NCBI RefSeq assembly: GCF_963931955.1
Contig: NZ_OZ008337.1
Span: 868,001 to 932,000 of the forward strand
Length of the DNA: 64,000 bases
From: Wolbachia endosymbiont (group A) of Longitarsus flavicornis
GTDB taxonomy: Bacteria > Pseudomonadota > Alphaproteobacteria > Rickettsiales > Anaplasmataceae
Direction of reading: 5' to 3'
Shown: positions 37,643 to 47,076 of the stretch, piece by piece
How positions within the stretch are numbered: the stretch's first letter is position 1
Layout: each line of letters starts with the position of its first letter
Notes under the pieces: model-generated
The model's database searches: none
What the model was told of the DNA's origin: nothing
The model's input: only the letters and a program-made list of their open reading frames with translations
Made by a program: the position numbers and the translations under genes

Positions 37643-37671
37643 TTGACAAGACGAATAAAATAATATATAGG
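37643..37671 (+). promoter_or_regulatory. Strong sigma-70-like promoter
   Basis: TTGACA (37643-37648) followed by a 17-bp spacer and TATAGG, or a 15-bp spacer and TATATA (37664-37669). It points at the candidate structured RNA and then nth. Confidence 0.45.
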
Positions 37672-37675
37672 CTCA

Positions 37676-37835
37676 AAATAGTTGGTTGTGGTAGAAGTTA
37701 TGTTTTGCAGAGGTGGCAAGCGAATTTGCTGAGAGGAGTTTCGATGAAGTAAATCTAATGTATCTGATGTTAACACTGAACAGCCATCTAGACCTTAAGC
37801 GATTGAACTTACACAGCAAACAGTATAGTATAAAC
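37676..37835 (+). ncRNA. Candidate rod-shaped structured RNA upstream of nth (6S-like?)
   Basis: There is no reading frame between the promoter at 37643 and nth at 37850. The segment can fold into a long rod: GTTGGTTGTG (37681-37690) pairs with CACAGCAAAC (37812-37821) at 9 of 10 positions, AAGTT (37695-37699) with AACTT (37806-37810), and AGGTGGC (37711-37717) with GCCATCT (37783-37789). Large unpaired bulges lie between the second and third stems. Size (about 160 nt), rod shape and central bubble recall 6S RNA, but I could not confirm conserved 6S bases. SRP RNA is unlikely because the apical GGAAG motif is absent. Confidence 0.4.
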
Positions 37836-37849
37836 TTTTAGCTCTATGC

Positions 37850-38488
37850 ATGGATTCAAAAAAAGTAGAACTGATATTTGAAAGATTTCAGCAATCAAAC
37901 CCTACGCCAAAAATAGAACTAAATTATACCAATCATTTTACGTTACTAGTCGCGATAGTTTTATCAGCACGGACAACTGATGTAAGTGTTAACAAAATTA
38001 CAAAAGAACTATTTAACATTGCTGATAAACCGAAAAAGGTGCTGAGCTTTGGGCAAAACGAGCTGAGAAAACACATAAGCAGTATTGGTTTATATAATTC
38101 CAAAGCAAAAAATATAATTGGGCTTAGTAAAATATTGGTAGAACGATACAACAGCAAAGTACCTACTGATTTCGATGATTTGGTGTCCTTGCCTGGAGTG
38201 GGGAGAAAGAGTGCTAACGTCTTCTTAAATTCAGGACTCGGCATTCCGACATTGGCAGTTGATACTCACGTTTTTAGGGTGAGCAATAGAGTTGGACTTG
38301 TGAAAGAAAAAGATGTGTTTAAAACAGAACAATCTCTTTTGAATGTAGTTCCAAAAAAATACCTACTTTATGCTCATCATTGGCTAGTTTTACATGGTAG
38401 ATATGTTTGCAAGGCACAAAAACCTTCGTGTGAGACGTGTATAATTCATGATTTATGTGAATTTGAGCATAAAAGGTATAAAGTCTAG
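37850..38488 (+). CDS. nth: Endonuclease III
   Basis: 212 aa. Bifunctional DNA glycosylase/AP lyase for oxidised pyrimidines. Helix-hairpin-helix LPGVGRKSANVFL with catalytic Lys120, catalytic Asp138 in VDTHVFRV, and the 4Fe-4S loop Cys-x6-Cys-x2-Cys-x5-Cys (CKAQKPSCETCIIHDLC) all match E. coli Nth numbering. It works with xthA, udg, ligA and polA elsewhere in the window. IS5 copy 2 lies 14 bp downstream. Confidence 0.95.
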   Translation: MDSKKVELIFERFQQSNPTPKIELNYTNHFTLLVAIVLSARTTDVSVNKITKELFNIADKPKKVLSFGQNELRKHISSIGLYNSKAKNIIGLSKILVERYNSKVPTDFDDLVSLPGVGRKSANVFLNSGLGIPTLAVDTHVFRVSNRVGLVKEKDVFKTEQSLLNVVPKKYLLYAHHWLVLHGRYVCKAQKPSCETCIIHDLCEFEHKRYKV

Positions 38489-38502
38489 GCAGTGTCGACA
38501 TT

Positions 38503-39396
38503 AGACTTCTTTCAAAATTCATGTATGGAGCTCAAAATTGTGAATTGCAGCAATCAAATTAAACCTTAAACCAAAACGTTTTCGTCGGTTTCTATACCTG
38601 TCCGAGATGATTTTAAACCTTTTCAATAAGCCAATTACGTTTTCAACAATTGCCCTTTGGCTCATAAGTGCCCTGTTCTCTTTTTTTTGTTCTTTGCTTA
38701 ACGGATTCTTTTTCATTTTCCTGTGCGGTAATACAACATTTTTGTGTATCTTCTGCATTCCCCTGTAGCCGGCATCAGCTAAGATTTTGGTGTCCGGTAA
38801 TATTGCTACCTTTGATTCTCTAAACATCCGAAAATCGTGTTTTCTACCATTCGAGAAAGATGTGCATATGACTTTTTTACTCTTCTTCTCTGTTACTATT
38901 TGTGTTTTTATAGTATGCCTTTTTTTCTTTCCAGAGTAGAAGGGCTTTTGCTTTTTTTTGGTCTCTCTACTGGCGTTTCAGTTCCGTCTATTACTAAAAC
39001 TTCATATTCTACATCACTCTTTAATAGCTCTTTTTTTCCTGGTAATGCAAAATCTGGATGTTTTATTAATATGTCTTCTACCTATCTTATTATTTTAAAA
39101 CTGTTACTTTCACTCATGCCATAGCTTTGCCCAATATGAAAATATGTACGATATTCTCTTATATATTCCAGTGCCATAAGTAGCCTGTCTTCTATGCAAA
39201 GTTTACTTTTTCTTCCACTTCTAGCTTTTTTTCTTTTATCCTCCACTTCTAGAATTTCTACCATTCGCTCAAATGTTGCTTTTTTTACCCCTGTTAAACG
39301 TCGAAACTTTTCTCCTTCTAACTTTTCTATTTCCTTATATTTCATGCTTTCAAATACTTCATCTTACACTCCCTCTAACAATTTTGAAAGAAGTCT
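38503..39396 (-). mobile_element. IS5-family insertion sequence, copy 2 (894 bp)
   Basis: Same length, ends and translated frames as copy 1, flanked by TA. Its right end overlaps the stop codon of the neighbouring effector candidate: TAG at 39397-39395 is formed by the IS terminus. Removing the IS and one TA would restore a TAA stop at the same codon, so the protein was not shortened. Confidence 0.85.
38519..39345 (-). pseudogene. IS5-family transposase, copy 2 (interrupted)
   Basis: Fragments at 39345-39082 (HTH part) and 38827-38519 (second Asp and Glu part), with the same in-frame TAG and same eight-A frameshift as copy 1. Translations are identical to copy 1 in every frame inspected. Confidence 0.8.
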
Positions 39397-40711
39397 ATTG
39401 TTTTTTCTTCACACTGATATCTGCTTGTACTGCTGGAGTGGTTTTGTTTTCAGCAAGCTGCACATTTGCATTTTCTTTTGCTTGATTTTGCTCAATTTTT
39501 TCTTTTAATGCCTTTACTTTACTGCCCCTCTCGCGATTAGCTGCTACTTTTGGTATCGCCTTACCAGCAGCTTTTTGTACTGATTGCCTATGGCCTCGAT
39601 TTTCAGATTTTAATGGTACTGTAGGTTTACTTTCAGCTGCTACTACTTTTAGCTCTATACTTACTTTTTGGCCTAGATTTTTAGGCTTTGGCGGTACTGC
39701 AGGTTTATCTTTGACTACCACTTTCGGTTTTTGTCTAACTTCTTGACCAGTGGTAAACATTTTTTCTGGTATTGGCGGTGCTATTGATGGTTTTGGCAAT
39801 ATTAGAGGTTTAGACTGTTGTTTTCGTTTACGTTCTCTTTTTGCTTCTATATGTTCTTGAGAAACTATTGCATAAATTGGCCCTTCTTTAGGTGGGTTTG
39901 AACTCTGCGAATTTTCTGTTGGAATTTTGCTTTGATAATTTGATATTTCTTCATATTCAGACGATTCACTCAATGGACTTTCATAGCCTGAATCCTCAGA
40001 AAGATTTTCCTTAGCATCAGGCATGCTAAAACTACTAGCTCCTTTTAGTAAAGAAGATGTAGACTTTGTCTTGCTTTCTCCACCTGAGGATATTTCTGAT
40101 TTAAAGCGTACCTTCCTCGAATCTGGAGCAGCCGGAGGTGCTGTTGTTGGCCGCTTTATTTGCCTCATGCGATTACCACCTAATTTTTCTTTTGGCTGTT
40201 CTTCTTTTCGCAGCTCAAAAGTACCTTCCTTTTGCTTTCTACCTTCCAAACTCACTTCGTGTGATCTATCTTTTCCTTGACTCTTTTCACTTTGCTCTAA
40301 ATTTAAAGGGTCTTTTAAAATATTATTTTTTCTTAATTCTTTTTCTAATTGTTCTAAGATATCAATTTTTTTTAAAATTCTTGTATACTTAGCTGCTGTT
40401 TCTAAAGTGAAACTTGACAACTCATCATTTACAAAATTACTTATACTACTGTTCTTGGTTGGGAAATTTTTTCCCAAAATTCTATTCATTAATGTTTTAA
40501 AAAGACCTAATGGCGGTTCTACATAATTGTTCAAGTCAGTATATATAACAAACTCAGCTATACCTTTTGCCTCATCTGTAAAACCTTCTAATGCATGGGA
40601 TAAATTCCTTAACGTTTGGTTATATTGTTTCTCTGCATTTCCTAGCCTTATAGCTTCTATCAAGGAGTCGAAATTTTTTTTATAGTTCTCACTTTTAAAT
40701 GGATCATTCAT
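39395..40711 (-). CDS. Proline-rich effector candidate with EPIYA-like motif
   Basis: 438 aa, not recognised as a known family. Residues 1-135 are helical and folded-looking. 136-438 are low-complexity and charged. Notable motifs: GPIYAIV at 277-283, like the EPIYA tyrosine-phosphorylation motif of type IV effectors; acidic tyrosines SGYESPL (241-247) and EYEEISNY (252-259); and SH3-like PxxP stretches PPIPEKM and PAVPPKPKN (338-345). No signal peptide. These are typical of proteins acting in eukaryotic host cells, but secretion is not shown. The stop codon is provided by IS5 copy 2. Start ATG 40711. Confidence 0.6.
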   Translation of the reverse strand: MNDPFKSENYKKNFDSLIEAIRLGNAEKQYNQTLRNLSHALEGFTDEAKGIAEFVIYTDLNNYVEPPLGLFKTLMNRILGKNFPTKNSSISNFVNDELSSFTLETAAKYTRILKKIDILEQLEKELRKNNILKDPLNLEQSEKSQGKDRSHEVSLEGRKQKEGTFELRKEEQPKEKLGGNRMRQIKRPTTAPPAAPDSRKVRFKSEISSGGESKTKSTSSLLKGASSFSMPDAKENLSEDSGYESPLSESSEYEEISNYQSKIPTENSQSSNPPKEGPIYAIVSQEHIEAKRERKRKQQSKPLILPKPSIAPPIPEKMFTTGQEVRQKPKVVVKDKPAVPPKPKNLGQKVSIELKVVAAESKPTVPLKSENRGHRQSVQKAAGKAIPKVAANRERGSKVKALKEKIEQNQAKENANVQLAENKTTPAVQADISVKKKQ

Positions 40712-41015
40712 ACTAATTACAGCTCATTATTTATTAAAATATAGATCTAAAATATTAAGATCTAGTAAATGTTACTTTTGTAATTCATGTAGAACTATAG
40801 CTATAATAAGTAATACCGCCGCGGTATCTCTAGATCCCGCTAACACGTAGCGGGATGACGGTTTTTCAAATCTTCGGTAAATCTAAGTCAGTTTAGCTAT
40901 AGCCAGTGTAGGTCAAGCCAATATATGACAATTATCTGCTCGATGAAAATGAGATTAAATACATTTTTAATACTTTTATAGAAATCTATTAGTATAGATT
41001 TTGTATGCTGTTCTA
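40712..41015. repeat. Intergenic region with a CCGCTAAC-type palindromic repeat
   Basis: The 304-bp divergent spacer between the effector candidate and the secretin gene holds one repeat, 40812-40861 (ACCGCCGCGGT then CCCGCTAACACGTAGCGGG). The remaining bases are AT-rich; both promoters must lie here, but none stands out. Confidence 0.6.
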
Positions 41016-42521
41016 ATGGCTATTTTTAAATGCTTAATACTCCTCTTCATTATTTCTTGCACACACCTGCCTACTAAGCAACATCTCACTAATATAGACA
41101 ACGAAGATCATCATAATATAGGTGAGCACGATTATTCGTTGCAACAATATAACACCTCTTTGGAGAGTAATGAACCGGCAATACCAGAAATTATACCTTT
41201 ACCAGTAGAGTTTCCCGATCTTACAACCAGTAATCAGCTTATTTCTATTAATGTTAGTGAAGAAGTATCAGTAAAGGATTTGCTGATTGAGATAGGAAAA
41301 CTTTCTGACGTTAACTTGGACATAGATCCCAAAATATCAGGTAATATTATTTTAAAGCTAAAAGATAAGGATATAAACGAAGTAATTCAGAGTATAGCAA
41401 ATAGCGCCAAACTGCGTTACTCAACAAGTAACGGTGTAATTAGAATTGAGCAGAACTTGCCATACGCGCAAAATTATTACGTAGACTTCATTAATATTCA
41501 ACATTCTGCTCAAAGCAGTTTCGTCATTAGTAACAATATTACTAACAGTGATGGAAGTAACGTTGATAGGGACTATAACAATGTTATGAAGTCTCAATAC
41601 AGTAGTGACTTATGGAACTCATTAGAAAAAGGCTTGAATGCAATAATGGATGTTAACGGGGTGGATGATGGCGAATTCCTTTCATCCAACAGAGAAGCTG
41701 GTGTTATTATTTTGAATGCTAGAAAAGATATCCACAAAGCTGTTGAAGAATATATTAACAAGGTTAAGAAGTTAGCGTCTTCTCAAGTAATGATAGAGGC
41801 AAAAATAGTTGAAGTTGTGTTAGATGACAAGTACCTTTCCGGCATGAACTTAAATGATTTACACAATGGAACCAAGTCTATAATAAATCAAGATAACTCC
41901 ATTATTAACCTAGCAATGAACTTTGGTGCGAGTGATTTAGGGGATTTAGTAAAAAATTTAGACAAATTTGGCACTTCAACCGTAATTTCAAGCCCTAGAG
42001 TACATGCTATAAATAATCAGCAAGCGATGATTTCATTTACTAAAAACCATATTTATTTTACTTCCGACATACAAAAAGATACTAGAAACTCTAATCAGAC
42101 CTTAATTACCAAGATGAATAGCGTCCCAATAGGTGTTGTGCTAATAATCCACCCAAGCATTAACATTGATACTAGTGAAATATTCATGGATATACATCCA
42201 ACTTTATCAAGAATTAACGGCTACACTAAAGATCCAGATATAGAGTACGTCACACAGCAGAGTAAAATGAAATTAAATAGCGACATTCCAATTGTTGAAA
42301 TCAGAGAAATGAACTCTATGTTAAAAATTAAGAGCGGTGAAATTATGGTAATTGGCGGGCTTATAGAACATAGAGAAGATAAGCAAAGCTTATTGCACCA
42401 GAAGTCAAAAAGGCTAGCGAATAATATTAGAACAGTAGAAACTGTCATTTTTTTAAAAGCAACAATCGTACCAACATTTGGTTTGTTAGATAGAAAAGAT
42501 AAGAATTTATATATATATTAA
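41016..42521 (+). CDS. Secretin-family lipoprotein (PilQ/MshL/GspD-like)
   Basis: I chose ATG 41016 (501 aa): it gives MAIFKCLILLFIISC, a signal peptide with lipobox-type Cys; an upstream TTG would add five residues. A secretin N-domain (VSVKDLLIEIGKLSDVNLDI) and the secretin domain (SSPRVHAINNQQA, SGEIMVIGGLIEHRE) are present. Family members form outer-membrane export channels. No other type II or pilus genes are adjacent, making this an orphan secretin. The P44-like barrel gene is convergent 7 bp downstream. Confidence 0.85.
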   Translation: MAIFKCLILLFIISCTHLPTKQHLTNIDNEDHHNIGEHDYSLQQYNTSLESNEPAIPEIIPLPVEFPDLTTSNQLISINVSEEVSVKDLLIEIGKLSDVNLDIDPKISGNIILKLKDKDINEVIQSIANSAKLRYSTSNGVIRIEQNLPYAQNYYVDFINIQHSAQSSFVISNNITNSDGSNVDRDYNNVMKSQYSSDLWNSLEKGLNAIMDVNGVDDGEFLSSNREAGVIILNARKDIHKAVEEYINKVKKLASSQVMIEAKIVEVVLDDKYLSGMNLNDLHNGTKSIINQDNSIINLAMNFGASDLGDLVKNLDKFGTSTVISSPRVHAINNQQAMISFTKNHIYFTSDIQKDTRNSNQTLITKMNSVPIGVVLIIHPSINIDTSEIFMDIHPTLSRINGYTKDPDIEYVTQQSKMKLNSDIPIVEIREMNSMLKIKSGEIMVIGGLIEHREDKQSLLHQKSKRLANNIRTVETVIFLKATIVPTFGLLDRKDKNLYIY

Positions 42522-42528
42522 ATCATTA

Positions 42529-43488
42529 CTAAAAATTAAATATCAAACCAATTTCAATATTGTGAGTAGATATTTCATCTGCAATAGGTGTCGGAATGCT
42601 AAAATAACGATAGCCGAGAAAGGTTTTGACTTCTGGGATTATTGAATAATTAACACCAAGTTTTATTTGATAAGCAAACCAAGGAAGATTAAGTGGCATT
42701 GAATTTTGGGGTGACCCACTAATCCTTTTTAATCTAAAAACTGTTGGCCCTATACCAAGACCGATGTACGGAGCAAATTGTGTACCCTGAATGCTGGGAT
42801 TATAATAGAAGTTTAACAAAAACGCAAATACACTTGCTGATTTATCAAATACCGGAGGAGAATTACTATCTTCAATATTGGCTCTAGAATACATGGTTTC
42901 AAAATCAACTCGGCCATTTTCTCCAGCATAGTAACCTAAAGATATGCTGTTAAGCCATTGGAAATTAATTTTACCGTTAAACTGCCGTATACTCTCAATT
43001 TCATCTACTAATCCCTTTTTTATTAACCCTGATATTGCATTTTCTATCCAAGAACTATTAGGATCATCTGCATTGATTAAACTAATAAATCTTTCTCCTA
43101 TTGCCTTTATACCCTTTACAAATGTTTCTGAATTATCATGGTATACCTTACCACCGTTAGCGCTAACATAAAAATCAAGTTTTTTTGATTTTTCTTTTGT
43201 AATCTGCTCATTATCAGCTTGATCTGCAATACGTGACCACATATTTTTCTGATCAGCTACTTGGAGAATAGAAGGTTGTTCAGTAGGACTACTTTCAAGT
43301 TCTTGATATTTTATTGGTATTTCTTTTGCAGTAACCTCCTCAGAACGTATCACACTTTTATTATTGTCTGTTTCTAATTTTAAGGGTTGTACTTGCTCAA
43401 TGTGTGTATCATTACTAATATAAGTAATAAAAAAATAGACACATGAAATGAAAATCAAAAATAAAGTAATAGATATTCTAGTTATCAT
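42529..43488 (-). CDS. P44/Msp2-like outer-membrane beta-barrel protein
   Basis: I prefer ATG 43488 (319 aa), starting with an N-terminal hydrophobic segment MITRISITLFLIFISCVYFF; another ATG at 43509 is possible. Residues about 30-110 are a charged linker. The C-terminal half shows the surface-antigen pattern of Anaplasmataceae (SLGYYAGENGRVDFETMYS, FAPYIGLGIGPTVFRLK, IKLGVNYSIIPEVKTFLGYRYF) and ends in Phe, as outer-membrane barrels do. A large insert separates anchor and barrel compared with Wsp. Location is probably the outer membrane. Confidence 0.75.
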   Translation of the reverse strand: MITRISITLFLIFISCVYFFITYISNDTHIEQVQPLKLETDNNKSVIRSEEVTAKEIPIKYQELESSPTEQPSILQVADQKNMWSRIADQADNEQITKEKSKKLDFYVSANGGKVYHDNSETFVKGIKAIGERFISLINADDPNSSWIENAISGLIKKGLVDEIESIRQFNGKINFQWLNSISLGYYAGENGRVDFETMYSRANIEDSNSPPVFDKSASVFAFLLNFYYNPSIQGTQFAPYIGLGIGPTVFRLKRISGSPQNSMPLNLPWFAYQIKLGVNYSIIPEVKTFLGYRYFSIPTPIADEISTHNIEIGLIFNF

Positions 43489-43554
43489 AAATGAATTCAC
43501 AATTATCATTTACAGTATAATTACTATATCGTATATTTCTTCAATGTACAAAAA

Positions 43555-44781
43555 TTAAGAAAAAATATTTCCAATTAGATAATTATTTTCCACTCCTTTA
43601 ACATTAACTTTCACAATACTCTTGGCCTGAGCTTTTGATTCAAGCTTTACTAATGCAAAATTTTCTGTTCTACCGACATTATTTTGCTCAACCAGAACAC
43701 TTTGTTCAGTGCCTATCAAAGATTGATAAAAGCTACTCATCATTTCTCTATTCATTTCTCTTAAATTTTTTACTCGTTCTTTACGCACATTCTCTGGTAC
43801 TTGTGGCATTCGTGCAGCAGGTGTATTCTTCCGCTCTGAATATGGAAAAGCATGTAGGTAAACTATATTTGTTTTTTTCAGTAAATCAACTGTATCCTGA
43901 AACATTTCATCAGTTTCTGTTGGAAATCCAGCAATAATATCAGCGCCAAATGCTATATTAGGCCTCAAGCTCTTCATTTTATGACAAAATTCTATCACTT
44001 GTTCTCTGTTGTGACGACGCTTCATTCTCTTTAGTATTAAATTATTACCAGATTGTAGACTCAAATGTAAATGAGGCATAAGTCTTAACTCATTAACTAT
44101 TAAATCCATTAATTCGTCGTCAACTTCAGCAACATCGATAGAGGAAAGTCTTAGTCTCTTCAACTCTGGTATATCTTTTAAAACTCTCCTAATCATTGAA
44201 CCAAGTGATGGCTTACTCAACAAATCTGTACCAAAGTCAGTAATATCAACTCCTGTAAACACTACTTCTTGATATCCATTTTCTACAAAGATCCTAATTT
44301 GCTCTATAATACTGTTTATTGGCACAGATCGATTATCCCCTCTTGCCTCAGTAATTGAGCAAAATGTGCAGCTATGATTACAACCATTTTGAATTTCAAT
44401 AAATGCCCTTGATTTATCTTCAAATCCATTAATTAGAACAGGTTCTACTTGGCTATCACTGACTAAGATTTTATCGTCATTTAGTAAGTAATTTTCAGCT
44501 TTTAACTTATCTTGATTACCCAGCACTTTACTCACACCAGGAATACCACTATACGATTCAGGATCCAACTGAACAGCACAGCCAACTACGATAATTTCTT
44601 TACTTGGGTCGTTTTTATAGATCTTACGTATTTTTTGCTTTACTTGGCGTTCTGCTTCGTTTGTTACTGCGCAGCTATGCACCACAACAACATTTTCTCT
44701 CTTTGCTTTTTTTAATGCTTCTTTGATTAACTCACTCTCGTAAAAATTGAGACGACAACCAAATGTTATTACTTCATTCAT
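43555..44781 (-). CDS. mtaB: tRNA t6A37 methylthiotransferase
   Basis: 408 aa radical-SAM enzyme converting t6A37 to ms2t6A37 in tRNA decoding ANN codons. N-terminal UPF0004 domain with three Cys (TFGCRLN, HSCAVT, VGCAVQ), radical SAM cluster CNHSCTFC, and a C-terminal TRAM-like segment. MtaB rather than MiaB/RimO by overall length and the start VITFGCRLN. Ends 45 bp from the barrel protein gene start. Confidence 0.9.
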   Translation of the reverse strand: MNEVITFGCRLNFYESELIKEALKKAKRENVVVVHSCAVTNEAERQVKQKIRKIYKNDPSKEIIVVGCAVQLDPESYSGIPGVSKVLGNQDKLKAENYLLNDDKILVSDSQVEPVLINGFEDKSRAFIEIQNGCNHSCTFCSITEARGDNRSVPINSIIEQIRIFVENGYQEVVFTGVDITDFGTDLLSKPSLGSMIRRVLKDIPELKRLRLSSIDVAEVDDELMDLIVNELRLMPHLHLSLQSGNNLILKRMKRRHNREQVIEFCHKMKSLRPNIAFGADIIAGFPTETDEMFQDTVDLLKKTNIVYLHAFPYSERKNTPAARMPQVPENVRKERVKNLREMNREMMSSFYQSLIGTEQSVLVEQNNVGRTENFALVKLESKAQAKSIVKVNVKGVENNYLIGNIFS

Positions 44782-44873
44782 GCTAGTATTCTTTACAATT
44801 TAATTATTATATCAAACATCCAAGCAAAATGACCATTGTTTTGGAGTGCTATGCAGACGTTGAGATCTAAGTT

Positions 44874-46862
44874 TCATTTGAACACTCCCAAACTTATCAC
44901 TTTATGCCACTGGTCTTCATCTAAAATTTCTACACCTAATTCCACTGCCTTTTTATATTTGGATCCTGGTTTTTCTCCTGCAATTAGGTAGTCAGTTTTA
45001 GCAGAAAGATGTGAGCTGACCTTTGCTCCTAGAGTTTTGGCTCTTACTTTTGCCTCTCCTCTACTCATAGCAAGTAGCTTACCAGTAAACACTATAATTT
45101 TATTATTTAAAACAGAGTCACTAGAGTTGGAGCTCACAGAAAGAATTTGAAGACAAGCAGTAAGATCATTTAACATTTTGATGTTATGTTCCTTAGAAAA
45201 AAATGATTCCAAAGATTCAGCTACTTTTTTTCCTATGCCGTCTATACCTACTAGCTCAGTATTATCTGATGACAGTTCAATCATCGAATTATACCAATTA
45301 TCATAAGAAACATAATAATCTGCAAGCAATTCTGCTGCAACTTGGCCAATAAATCTAATACCTAAAGAAAATATAAACCTATCTAGAGTTATTACCCTTC
45401 TGCTTTGTATAGCATTTAATAAATGAGCTATTGATTTCTTGCCCCAACCAGACTGTTCTTCCAGATTAAATTCATCCAATCTTTCTTCTAAAGTAAAAAT
45501 ATCGGGAATTTGTTTTATCAGACCAAGGTCGTAAAAAAACTCTATCTGCTTATCACCAAGGCCAACAATGTCAAATGCATCTTTCGATACAAAATGCTTT
45601 AGTTTTTCTATTATTTGAGCTTTACAGGCAAATTCCTCAGGACATCTTACTGCAGCCTCTCCCTCAACCTGACGTACTTTACTACCACATTCAGGGCATA
45701 CTTCAGGAAACACAAATTCAGGTGTATTTGGAAGACGAGAATCTCTGCTTACTTCAACGATCTGGGGAATTACATCCCCTGCCCTTTTGATTGTTACAAT
45801 ATCTCCCTCTCTTATGTCTTTACGTTTTATCTCATCTTGGTTATGCAGACTTGCTCTACTAACTAGCACCCCACCAACATTGACTGGCACTAAATCTGCA
45901 ACTGGAGTTAAAACCCCTGTTCTGCCCACCTGTATAAATATTTTATTTAACTTTGTTTTTGCATAAACCGCAGAAAACTTGTATGCAAGTGCTGAGCGCG
46001 GTGCTTTATGAGTATTCCCTAGACGATTTTGTAGTACCAAATCATTTACTTTATAGACTATTCCATCAATATCATAATCCAAGTTATAGCGACAGTTATA
46101 GACCTCGTTATAGAACTTCAGCATTCCATCTAAACTACTCGTTAAGGACTGATGCTCATTTACGCAAAAACCAAGTGCCTCAAGCTTATTTAGTACCTCA
46201 CTTTGACTTTTCTCTGCTCCACCAATCAAAGAATAAGCAAAATATCTAAGAGGTCTGCTTGCTGTAATGTTTGCATCCAATTGCTTTAGAGAACCAGCGG
46301 CTGCATTTCGAGGATTGGCAAATTCATCGTTTTCATTTAACTTTAAAAAGTCGCTGTTACCGATGTATATTTCACCTCTTACTTCTAGTCTTCCTTGCAC
46401 ACCTTGCAAAAACTTAGGAAAGCCTTTTATTGTTGCAACATTGTGAGTGACATCTTCCCCTACAAAACCGTCACCTCGAGTTGCAGCTTTAATAAATCTT
46501 CCATCCTCATAAATTGCAGAAAACGACAACCCATCAATTTTTGGTTCACATAATATCTCTATTTTGTCCTCAATTAAAAACCTCTTTATTTTAGACAAAA
46601 ATTTCTCTACACCTTGTTCATCATAAGCATTCTCAAGGGAAAGCATAGGTTCTTGATGTTCCACCTTAGAAAACCTCTCATCAGGTGGAGCACCAACACT
46701 ATCTTGTGTTGCATAAATTTCTGGCTCTATTTCAGCTAACTTTTTCTTCAGTTCATCATATTCAGCATCACTTATTTCTGGCTTATTTTTTTGGTGATAC
46801 AAAACATTATGATAATTTATTTGATCTTGCAGTTTTTCTCTCATCTTTTCTAAGTTAGTCAT
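44874..46862 (-). CDS. ligA: NAD-dependent DNA ligase
   Basis: 662 aa. Adenylation motif EPKIDGLS with the nucleophilic Lys, EVRGEIYI, and DIDGIVYKVND are present. The four-Cys zinc finger (CPECG..CPEEFAC), helix-hairpin-helix region and C-terminal BRCT domain (NNKIIVFTGKLLAMSRGEAK) complete the family's order and length. It seals replication and repair nicks. Its start overlaps the end of a small remnant frame (46855-47028). Confidence 0.96.
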   Translation of the reverse strand: MTNLEKMREKLQDQINYHNVLYHQKNKPEISDAEYDELKKKLAEIEPEIYATQDSVGAPPDERFSKVEHQEPMLSLENAYDEQGVEKFLSKIKRFLIEDKIEILCEPKIDGLSFSAIYEDGRFIKAATRGDGFVGEDVTHNVATIKGFPKFLQGVQGRLEVRGEIYIGNSDFLKLNENDEFANPRNAAAGSLKQLDANITASRPLRYFAYSLIGGAEKSQSEVLNKLEALGFCVNEHQSLTSSLDGMLKFYNEVYNCRYNLDYDIDGIVYKVNDLVLQNRLGNTHKAPRSALAYKFSAVYAKTKLNKIFIQVGRTGVLTPVADLVPVNVGGVLVSRASLHNQDEIKRKDIREGDIVTIKRAGDVIPQIVEVSRDSRLPNTPEFVFPEVCPECGSKVRQVEGEAAVRCPEEFACKAQIIEKLKHFVSKDAFDIVGLGDKQIEFFYDLGLIKQIPDIFTLEERLDEFNLEEQSGWGKKSIAHLLNAIQSRRVITLDRFIFSLGIRFIGQVAAELLADYYVSYDNWYNSMIELSSDNTELVGIDGIGKKVAESLESFFSKEHNIKMLNDLTACLQILSVSSNSSDSVLNNKIIVFTGKLLAMSRGEAKVRAKTLGAKVSSHLSAKTDYLIAGEKPGSKYKKAVELGVEILDEDQWHKVISLGVFK

Positions 46863-47028
46863 GATACCAATATAATGCTACATTAGCCTTTGTCGTCAAG
46901 CTGTGAATTTTCTTGAATTTATCATATGGTCTTAATCCATCAAATATCAAAGGTGCCACAATGCTATAGCCATACTTATTCTTCTCTTGCTCAATTGTAT
47001 TAGCAGATCTCGCTTGCTCTAGCCATAT
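46855..47028 (-). pseudogene. Possible gene remnant overlapping the ligA start
   Basis: A 57-codon frame with no good start codon ends in TAA at 46857-46855, inside the ligA start (CATGACTAA). The product looks protein-like (EQEKNKYGYSIVAPLIFDG, then LRPYDKFKKIHSLTT, ending ALYWYHD). It may be the surviving tail of a gene that was once upstream of ligA and lost its 5' end. Not recognised; support is only the composition and overlap pattern. Confidence 0.3.
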
Positions 47029-47076
47029 ATTTATATAAAATTAAAATAAATTAGAGTAAACAATATTGCTATTTAA

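Noticed and set aside
37676..37835. SRP (4.5S) RNA or tmRNA identity for the candidate RNA
   Set aside because: The GGAAG apical loop of SRP RNA and any tRNA-like acceptor/T arm of tmRNA are absent.
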